The notes beneath the pieces are model-generated. The model was not told where the DNA came from, did no database searches, and saw only the letters and a program-made list of their open reading frames with translations. A program made the translations under genes and the position numbers. Below, piece by piece: positions 58,614-64,000 of a DNA stretch of 64,000 nucleotides; position 1 is the first letter of the stretch; the number at the start of each line of letters is the position of its first letter. Source of the stretch: Bosea sp. F3-2 (GTDB lineage Bacteria; Pseudomonadota; Alphaproteobacteria; Rhizobiales; Beijerinckiaceae); NCBI RefSeq assembly GCF_008253865.1, contig NZ_CP042331.1, positions 5,607,501 to 5,671,500 on the forward strand, given 5' to 3'.

Positions 58614-58663
58614 GAGCATCGGATTTGCCCGAAAAGTGGATTCCACTTTTCGGTCCGATGCTC
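58614..58663. repeat. Palindromic repeat, family D (copy 2)
   Basis: GAGCATCGGATTTGCCCGAAAAG...CTTTTCGGTCCGATGCTC; the core GAAAAGTGGATTCCACTTTTC matches copy 1 at 11806-11851 in the opposite orientation. Confidence 0.78.
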
Positions 58664-58717
58664 AAGGCCGGTTGCCCATTCCTGCAAAGCCTGCTCGCTT
58701 GTGAGGCTCCGTCGCAT

Positions 58718-58727
58718 TTTCTATAGA
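58718..58727. promoter_or_regulatory. Possible BioR box upstream of bioY
   Basis: TTTTCTATAG matches 8 of 10 bases of the BioR consensus TTATCTATAA as I recall it, and lies 50-60 bases upstream of the bioY start. BioR controls biotin genes in many alphaproteobacteria. The match is imperfect, so this is tentative. Confidence 0.35.
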
Positions 58728-58777
58728 CGCAATAGCGGCCGCGTCGCGCGGTCTTTTCGGGAAAGGACGACAAGCCC

Positions 58778-59401
58778 ATGGCCGACATGATCCCCATGCA
58801 AGCTCCGACGCTCGCCGGCACGCTCCTTCCCGCGGCGGGCACACGCGCCGCCATGCTGCGCAATGTTGCGCTCGCCTTCGCTGGCAGCCTGCTCCTCGTC
58901 GCGGCCGCCAAGATCAAGGTGCCGTTCTGGCCGGTGCCGATGACGCTGCAGACGCTGGCCGTGCTCGGGCTCGGCGCCGCCTATGGCGCGCGCCTCGGCG
59001 CCGCGACCATGGCCCTGTACATCGCTTATGGGCTGGCCGGGTTGCCTGTGTTCACCAATACGCCGCCGGTTGCGGCAGGCCCGCTCTATCTCGTCGGACC
59101 GACGGGCGGCTTCCTGATCGGCTTCATCGTCGCGGCGGCGATCGCCGGCTGGGCGGCCGAGCGCGGCGGCTCGTTGCTGCGGCTCGTCGGCGGGCTCATC
59201 CTGGCCGATGTCGCGCTCCTGGCCATCGGCTGCCTGTGGCTCGCCTTCGGTGCCCAGATGGCGGGCGGCGCGACGGGCGTCGGTCTCGCCAAGGCTTTTG
59301 CCTTTGGCGTGCAGCCCTTCCTTCTCGGCGAAGCGCTGAAGGTCGCGCTCACGGCTTGCGTCGCCGGGGCGGGCTGGTCGCTGATCGGCCGGCGCGGCTG
59401 A
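58778..59401 (+). CDS. bioY: Biotin transporter S component BioY
   Basis: A 207-residue integral membrane protein with about six hydrophobic segments. KIKVPFWPVPMTLQTLAVLGLGAAYGARLG and LYLVGPTGGFLIGFIVAA are the BioY signature parts. It imports biotin alone or with the ECF energising unit; no bioM/bioN genes are adjacent. AAAGGA precedes the start. Terminator at 59439-59469. Confidence 0.95.
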   Translation: MADMIPMQAPTLAGTLLPAAGTRAAMLRNVALAFAGSLLLVAAAKIKVPFWPVPMTLQTLAVLGLGAAYGARLGAATMALYIAYGLAGLPVFTNTPPVAAGPLYLVGPTGGFLIGFIVAAAIAGWAAERGGSLLRLVGGLILADVALLAIGCLWLAFGAQMAGGATGVGLAKAFAFGVQPFLLGEALKVALTACVAGAGWSLIGRRG

Positions 59402-59438
59402 GCAGGCCTGCTTTTCGCGAGAATAGCATCTTCAAGAA

Positions 59439-59469
59439 GAAAGGCCGGGGTTTCGCGCCCCGGCCTTTC
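59439..59469 (+). terminator. Rho-independent terminator of bioY
   Basis: A perfect 12-base stem, GAAAGGCCGGGG with CCCCGGCCTTTC, around TTTCGCG, followed by TCGTTTCTTG, 38 bases past the stop. Confidence 0.85.
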
Positions 59470-59517
59470 TCGTTTCTTGTGCGCTCGCGGTAGAGCCGTT
59501 TTCGATCAGAATGAACC

Positions 59518-59612
59518 GTCATTGCGAGCGAAGCGAAGCAATCCAGGGGGCTGGGTGAGACGTTCAACCCAGTCCCCCTGGATTGCTTCGTCGCTTCGCT
59601 CCTCGCAATGAC
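59518..59612. repeat. Intergenic palindromic repeat, family C (copy 2)
   Basis: Starts GTCATTGCGAGCGAAGCG and ends CGCTCCTCGCAATGAC, with internal CAATCCAGGGGG/CCCCCTGGATTG. Flanked by TTTCGATCAG on the left and CTGATCGAAA on the right, extending the symmetry. Confidence 0.82.
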
Positions 59613-59644
59613 GGCTCCCGCGATCCAGCCTGATCGAAAGGGCG

Positions 59645-59782
59645 CTAGCTTGTCGACTGACCGCCGCCGCAGCTCTTGCCGTCATAGGGGCCGAAGAGCG
59701 GGCCGAAATTTCCGCATTTGTCGCAGCCCGAGAGCGAGAGAGCCAGCCCGAGCAGGCCGGCGAGGAGGATGATGCGCTTCAT
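59645..59782 (-). CDS. Small lipoprotein
   Basis: A 45-residue lipoprotein: signal MKRIILLAGLLGLALSLSGC with lipobox LSGC, then a short Cys/Gly-rich tail (DKCGNFGPLFGPYDGKSCGG). Mature size is about 26 residues. Several such tiny lipoproteins occur in Hyphomicrobiales; no function can be given. Confidence 0.72.
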   Translation of the reverse strand: MKRIILLAGLLGLALSLSGCDKCGNFGPLFGPYDGKSCGGGQSTS

Positions 59783-59821
59783 GGCCCCAACCGTTCGATT
59801 CGATCCGGGCTGCAATCTAGA

Positions 59822-59865
59822 GCATTTTCGAGCGAAGTGGATACCGGTTCGCGTGAAGAAAATGC
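59822..59865. repeat. Palindromic repeat, GCATTTTC/GAAAATGC type
   Basis: GCATTTTC and GAAAATGC enclose GAGCGAAGTGG...CCGGTTCGC, a hairpin of a kind frequent between genes in this order. It lies just upstream of the small lipoprotein gene. Confidence 0.7.
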
Positions 59866-59921
59866 GACAAAACAAGGAGATAGAACGGGTCGGCGACGCG
59901 CGACAGGGGTGAAGACGGCGC

Positions 59922-60020
59922 TCAGAGGCTGACGTCCACGAGCCAGCCCAGGATGCAGATCGCCGAAACGGCGATCAGGGCGATCGTGGCTTTCGCGTCG
60001 TTCGGCCAATGGCGCAGCAT
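59922..60020 (-). CDS. Candidate 32-residue membrane peptide
   Basis: The peptide MLRHWPNDAKATIALIAV... has one hydrophobic span (ATIALIAVSAICILGWLV) after a polar start and is preceded by GGAG seven bases before the ATG. It is too short for certainty. It is on the same strand as the type I secretion genes, 138 bases downstream of the adaptor gene. Confidence 0.45.
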   Translation of the reverse strand: MLRHWPNDAKATIALIAVSAICILGWLVDVSL

Positions 60021-60077
60021 GCTTCGACTCCGTTGCGGGAGCCGTCGCAATAGTCATGCCATTTAACAGGGGGGTGA

Positions 60078-60113
60078 CGGTTTCCCCGGTGCCTGGGAAC
60101 CCCGGGGAAACCG
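60078..60113. terminator. Hairpin downstream of the type I secretion operon
   Basis: A perfect 12-base inverted repeat, CGGTTTCCCCGG and CCGGGGAAACCG, with a 12-base loop, 45 bases past the adaptor stop. No T-run follows, so it may be a weak terminator or a 3'-end stabiliser. Confidence 0.55.
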
Positions 60114-60158
60114 CCGTCTCGACCGGCCAGGGCGATCTCGCCGGTCGACGTTCCGAAT

Positions 60159-61499
60159 TCAGGTTTCGCGGAAAGCCCGCGCCATGCTGTCCTTGAGCGG
60201 CTGCAGCAAGTACTCGAAGAAGGTCCGTTCGGCCGTTTGAATGTAGACATCGGCCGGCATGCCCGCCGTCGGCTGGAAGCCGGGAACGCTGGCGAGACTC
60301 CTGGCGTCGAGGCGAGCGCGCACCACGTAGAGATCGGGCACGCCGGGATAGGCGCGCTGCTTCTCGTCCGGCAGCGCATCGGCGGAAATGTAGATGACGC
60401 GGCCACTGACCATCGGTGTGGTGCGCTGGTTCAGGGCGGTCAACCGCACGGTGGCGAGCTGGCTGTGCTTGATCTTGTCGATGTCCTGGGGCCGGACACG
60501 CGCCTCGATGATGAGTTCGTCCTGCAGCGAGACGATCTCCATGATGTTCTTGCCGGCTTCGATGACGCCGCCAGGCGTATGATAGCGCAGCTTGACGACG
60601 GTACCTCTGACGGGAGCGGCGATCGTCGAGCGATCGAGGATTCCCTTCACCGTATGGATGCGCTCGCGCACGTCGTTGAGGTCGGCGCTGATATCCTGCA
60701 ACTGGTCGGAGGCGACCTTCTGGGCGTTCTTGCGCACGCCGTCGATCTGTTCGAGGGAGCGGGCGATCCGCTCGCGGGAATCACCGATATCGCCGGTGAT
60801 GCGCCCGGCTTCACCGACCAGGTTGGCGGCCTGGCGCTGGAGCGAGAGCACCTCCGGCTTGCGGATGTAGCCGCGTTGCAGCAGCGCCTGCTTGCCTTCG
60901 AGCTCCTCCTTCAGCAATCGCGACTGCTGTTGGACGCCGGCCAGCTGCACCCTGCTGCCGGTGATCTTCTCCTCCAGCGCGTCGATGCTCTTCTGGTGAG
61001 CGGCGATCTCGCTTGCGATGTTGTTCTGCCGGGCCCGGAATGCGATGCGCTGCGCTGCCATCAACGTGGCGATGTCGGGGTCATCGCGCCTTTCGGTCAG
61101 ATGCTGAGGAAAGGAGAAGTCGCTGCGGCCGGCGACTTCCGCCCTGAGCCGTGCCTCGATCGCCTCCAGGCGAAAGAGCTTGAGCTCATGGCGGCGCAAC
61201 TCGGCGCGCGAAGAGGTGTCGTCGAGCTTGACCAGGGGCTGGCCGCTTGCGACCACATCGCCCTCGCGGACGAGGATTTCCCGGATCACCCCGCCTTCAA
61301 GATGCTGGATCGTCTTGTTCTGGCCGGTGGTGACGAACACGCCGGTCGCGATGACGGCGCCTGCGATCGGCGCGGTGTTGCCCCAGACACCGAAGCCCAT
61401 GACCGTCGCGGCGACGATGACGACGCCGCTCAACGTGGCCATGCGCGTGCTGCGCGGCACGTCCGCATACCAAGGCTGCGAGATCAATTGCCTGGCCAT
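60159..61499 (-). CDS. Type I secretion periplasmic adaptor (HlyD/PrtE family)
   Basis: A 446-residue membrane-fusion protein linking the ABC exporter to a TolC-type channel. A short cytosolic N-terminus is followed by one membrane anchor (SGVVIVAATVMGFGVWG), a lipoyl-like half (GAVIATGVFVTTGQNKTIQHLEGGVI), long coiled-coil helices (about residues 140-290) and the beta-barrel half with PVRGTVVKLRYHTPGGVI. It ends the operon, 37 bases after the exporter gene. Confidence 0.95.
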   Translation of the reverse strand: MARQLISQPWYADVPRSTRMATLSGVVIVAATVMGFGVWGNTAPIAGAVIATGVFVTTGQNKTIQHLEGGVIREILVREGDVVASGQPLVKLDDTSSRAELRRHELKLFRLEAIEARLRAEVAGRSDFSFPQHLTERRDDPDIATLMAAQRIAFRARQNNIASEIAAHQKSIDALEEKITGSRVQLAGVQQQSRLLKEELEGKQALLQRGYIRKPEVLSLQRQAANLVGEAGRITGDIGDSRERIARSLEQIDGVRKNAQKVASDQLQDISADLNDVRERIHTVKGILDRSTIAAPVRGTVVKLRYHTPGGVIEAGKNIMEIVSLQDELIIEARVRPQDIDKIKHSQLATVRLTALNQRTTPMVSGRVIYISADALPDEKQRAYPGVPDLYVVRARLDARSLASVPGFQPTAGMPADVYIQTAERTFFEYLLQPLKDSMARAFRET

Positions 61500-61536
61500 A
61501 TGCCCACTCCCGTCTCCCTAGATCGCCCCGGTCTCG

Positions 61537-63606
61537 TCAGTGTGGCTTCGGCGTGCCGCCGTCGATGCTGCGCCGGCCGACGATCATCGGCAGGATGTCG
61601 TCGCGTGCTCCGATCGCCTGCACGGCGCCGTCCTTGATCATCATGATCTTGTCGACGCTGCGGAGCAGGGCAGGGCGCTGCGTGATTGCCACCACCGTCA
61701 TGCCGCGCGCCTTTGCTCGTTCGAAGGCGCGCGCGAGCGCCATTTCGCCCAGCACGTCGAGATTGGAATTCGGCTCGTCGAGCACGACGAGGCGCGGATT
61801 GCCAAAGAAGGCACGCGCCAGACCGAGCCGCTGCTTCTGCCCGCCCGAGAGCGGCGCGCCGTCGATGCCGATCTGCGTCTCGTAGCCATGGGCGAATTGC
61901 GCGACCATCTCGTGGATATCGGCGATTTCGGCAGCCTCGAAGACATCGGTGTCGGAAGCGTCCTCGCGCATACGGGCGATGTTGGCCTTGATGGAAGCCG
62001 GGAAGAGCTGCACGTCCTGCGGCAGGTAGCCGACATTCTCGCCGAACTGCCGCGGGTCCCAGTTGCGCTGCTCCATCCTGTCGAGCCGGACCGTGCCGGC
62101 GGTCGGCGTGATCGAGCCGACGAGCATGCGCGCCAGGGTGGACTTGCCGCAGCCGGAGGCCCCGACGATGGCCAGTGAATCCCCGGGCTCCAGGCTGAAG
62201 CTGATGCCGTTGAGGATGACCTTCTTGGTCGGCGGCGGCACGTAGAGGATGCGCTCGACATCGAGGCGCCCCTTGGGGTTCGGCAGCTTCAGGCGGTCGA
62301 GATTGAGCGGGGAGGCCTGCAGCAGCGCCTTGACGCGCTGGAAAGCTGCGCGCGCATGGATGAAGTTGCGCCAGCCCTCGATCGTGCCTTCGAGCGGCGC
62401 CAGCGCACGGCCGGCGACCACGGAGGAGGCGACCACCATGCCGCCCGTCAGCTGGCCTTCGAGCGAGAGCATCGCTCCCCAACCCAGCATCGCCACCTGC
62501 GTCCCGAGGCGGAAGAACTTGGAGGCGCCGGTCATCACGATGTTGCGGTCCTGGGCGCTGACCTGAGCCTTCAGGGATTCCGCCGTCTCACGGCCCCACA
62601 TCACGACGCCCTCGGGGATCATGCCCATGGCGTTGATGACCTGCGCGTTGCGGGACATCGCTTCCGACTGCAGGTTCGCCCTGGTCGAGAAGGCGCTCGA
62701 TCGCGCGAAGGGGGCGGCCGTGAACTGCTGGTTGAGATAGGCGATCACGAGCAGGACGATCGCCGCGACGGTGACGATGTAGCCGAGATGCGGATGGATC
62801 AGATAGACCGCCAGCAGATAGATCGGCGCAGTCGGCGCATCGAGCATGGTCAGGATGACCGGGCCGGTCAGGAAGCTGCGGATCTGCTGGAGATCGGCGA
62901 GCGTCTGAAACTCGCGGTTGGAGCCTGTCTGGGCTGCCTTGGCGGCCGCGGCGAGCACCGGACCGCCGAGCCGACTTTCGACATCGACGGCCACGCGCAT
63001 CAGCATGAAGCGGCGCACCATGTCGAGCAGCACATGCGCTCCGATCGCCAGCATGACGATGATCGAGAGCATCATCAGCGTGTCGATGCTGCGACTCGTC
63101 AGCACGCGGTCCGACATCTGGAAAAGATAGATCGGCACGGCGAGGACGAGCGTGTTCACCACGATCGAGAACAGCGCCACGATCATCAGGTTGTGCCGCG
63201 CGCCGGCGAGGCCCGCGCCGAGAACCTGCTTGAAGTCACGATCGCCGAGGCGCTGCTCGATCGGCGTGCCGCCACCCGGACCTCCGCCACCTCCGCCGCC
63301 GCCGCCGCCGCCCCGGCCCTTGCCGCCGTCAGGGGCCTTCTTCGGAGCCTCCGAGTCGGTCCTGGAGCGCAGCGTGACCGGCTCGGGTGCCGGCTGGCCA
63401 TCACCGCGCGCATCCGCACGGACATCCTCTTCCTTGCGCGGCAGCGGCGCCTCGATCGTGGGAGAAGCGGTCGGGCTGTTGGTGTTGGCCGTGCCGTTGA
63501 CCATGATTGCCGCCAGCCCGATCGTCGGCGGCAGGCCGACCACTCGCATCGGTTTGGCGGCGGCCGAAGGCAGCGCTACGGACGTTGCTTCGCTCTTCTC
63601 GGTCAT
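61537..63606 (-). CDS. Type I secretion ABC permease/ATPase (PrtD family)
   Basis: A 689-residue exporter. The first ~110 residues are a low-complexity extension ending in an 11-Gly run (GKGRGGGG..., near 63290-63325), then come the transmembrane domain (SIVVNTLVLAVPIYLFQMSDRVL to residue ~420) and ATPase domain: Walker A GASGCGKSTL, signature LSGGQKQRL, Walker B RLVVLDEPNSNLD. The H-loop position reads AITQRPALL, a Gln instead of the usual His. No C39 or CLD peptidase domain is present. The start at 63606 follows GGGGAAGGGGC. Confidence 0.93.
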   Translation of the reverse strand: MTEKSEATSVALPSAAAKPMRVVGLPPTIGLAAIMVNGTANTNSPTASPTIEAPLPRKEEDVRADARGDGQPAPEPVTLRSRTDSEAPKKAPDGGKGRGGGGGGGGGGGPGGGTPIEQRLGDRDFKQVLGAGLAGARHNLMIVALFSIVVNTLVLAVPIYLFQMSDRVLTSRSIDTLMMLSIIVMLAIGAHVLLDMVRRFMLMRVAVDVESRLGGPVLAAAAKAAQTGSNREFQTLADLQQIRSFLTGPVILTMLDAPTAPIYLLAVYLIHPHLGYIVTVAAIVLLVIAYLNQQFTAAPFARSSAFSTRANLQSEAMSRNAQVINAMGMIPEGVVMWGRETAESLKAQVSAQDRNIVMTGASKFFRLGTQVAMLGWGAMLSLEGQLTGGMVVASSVVAGRALAPLEGTIEGWRNFIHARAAFQRVKALLQASPLNLDRLKLPNPKGRLDVERILYVPPPTKKVILNGISFSLEPGDSLAIVGASGCGKSTLARMLVGSITPTAGTVRLDRMEQRNWDPRQFGENVGYLPQDVQLFPASIKANIARMREDASDTDVFEAAEIADIHEMVAQFAHGYETQIGIDGAPLSGGQKQRLGLARAFFGNPRLVVLDEPNSNLDVLGEMALARAFERAKARGMTVVAITQRPALLRSVDKIMMIKDGAVQAIGARDDILPMIVGRRSIDGGTPKPH

Positions 63607-63635
63607 GCCCCTTCCCCGTCTCGTTCTTCTCGCTT

Positions 63636-64000
63636 TCAGACCATGATGTTCGACGTCACGTGATCGTGCTGGGCCGGGTCCGGTGGCGGCGCATGTCGGC
63701 AATGCGGCTCAGGCTCCGGCGCGGCGTGCTCGGCGAAGGCGACGAGCTCCGGAACGAGCGTGCTGGTGTCGTGGACCTTCACCGTGTCGCTGTCGGTAAC
63801 GATGTTGACCTGGATCAGCACGGACTCCTCATAGGCTTGGCCGCTGAGGTAGTTCGAGGTCGACATCAGCCCGGGATCGACGATGAAGGCCTCGTTGAGG
63901 GCGCTGTTGCCGCCCGCGGCGACACCTTGCTCCGTGCCTTCCTTGGCGCTGGCCTGAATGCTCTGGTCGCCATCCACCATGAAATTGACCTGGGTGATGA
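63636..64000 (-). CDS. C-terminal part of a T1SS-associated repeat protein
   Basis: The frame is open to the window edge, so only the last ~121 residues are seen. Two related segments, ITQVNFMVDGDQ and LIQVNIVTDSDTVKVHD, suggest a QVN-type repeat. The tail is His/Pro-rich (EPEPHCRHAPPPDPAQHDH). No RTX nonapeptides are visible in this part. It lies 29 bases upstream of the exporter gene, so it is probably the secreted substrate or an accessory of the same operon. An internal ATG at 63980 is an alternative start but the frame continues past it. Confidence 0.7.
   Translation of the reverse strand, partial: ITQVNFMVDGDQSIQASAKEGTEQGVAAGGNSALNEAFIVDPGLMSTSNYLSGQAYEESVLIQVNIVTDSDTVKVHDTSTLVPELVAFAEHAAPEPEPHCRHAPPPDPAQHDHVTSNIMV

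Noticed and set aside
63282..63330. Frameshift or assembly error at the glycine run of the exporter
   Set aside because: The frame is open on both sides and the downstream domains are intact; a run of GGC/GGT codons in high-GC DNA is plausible, though raw reads should confirm the length.

Overview
The window is a GC-rich (mid-60s %) chromosomal segment of an alphaproteobacterium, most likely order Hyphomicrobiales and probably Bosea or a close relative. The basis is codon use, a glutathione-dependent frmRAB formaldehyde module, a Pls/PosA-type NRPS-like protein, an ECF42 sigma locus, and many intergenic palindromic repeats of the GTCATTCCGG kind. The genus is inference. No integrase, transposase, phage gene, CRISPR array, tRNA or rRNA was seen, so this reads as ordinary chromosome with a few accessory loci.

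Layout. 1-9.5 kb: 3' end of glmM, a divergent idonate/gluconate dehydrogenase pair, a lone phnM, fhs, a haloacid dehalogenase-GST pair and gpmI. 9.5-17.3 kb: two outer-membrane barrel proteins, a small iron-permease-like protein, the frmR-adhC-fghA formaldehyde operon with a textbook FrmR operator, a Nudix gene and a DUF3616 gene. 17.4-24.2 kb: a dapA-like gene lacking its Schiff-base lysine, aceB, an orphan TadG-like vWA protein and a ygfZ-tag-HD operon. 24.3-29.1 kb: a dihydroorotase-family gene, then an ECF42 locus (DHFR-like protein, two DGPF/YciI proteins and the sigma factor) with two near-identical promoter copies. 29.4-38.4 kb: a pdxH-SDR-Nudix-TIGR02301 operon, a DnaJ-like chaperone, fabI, a MazEF pair with an operator, folP-folB-folK and a phosphatase. 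38.6-48.2 kb: a 1339-residue adenylation-carrier-membrane protein of the Pls/PosA family, a pseudouridine synthase, aroC, an HTH-RibB-RibX fusion, a histone-deacetylase-like enzyme and an L,D-transpeptidase. 48.3-60 kb: a transaminase, a marR-amidase operon divergent from an acyl-CoA ligase, a chemoreceptor with a CheR-type tail, a DUF1499 protein, an MBL hydrolase and bioY. 60-64 kb: a type I secretion operon (adaptor, ABC exporter and the C-terminal end of a protein with QVN-type repeats), cut by the window edge.

How the parts work together. frmR-adhC-fghA converts formaldehyde to formate, and fhs can feed formate into the folate C1 pool whose pterin precursors are made by folP/folB/folK. 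aceB supports growth on C2 compounds. The ECF42 locus appears to be a self-contained regulon: the same extended promoter, an A5T5 block with TGTCGA and CGTTCGACGTG at fixed spacing, precedes both the DHFR-like gene and the first YciI gene. The most unusual proteins are the Pls/PosA megaprotein (predicted cationic-substrate pocket), the catalytically stripped DapA paralogue, the HTH-RibBX fusion and the type I exporter with a glycine-rich N-terminal extension and a Gln in place of the H-loop His.
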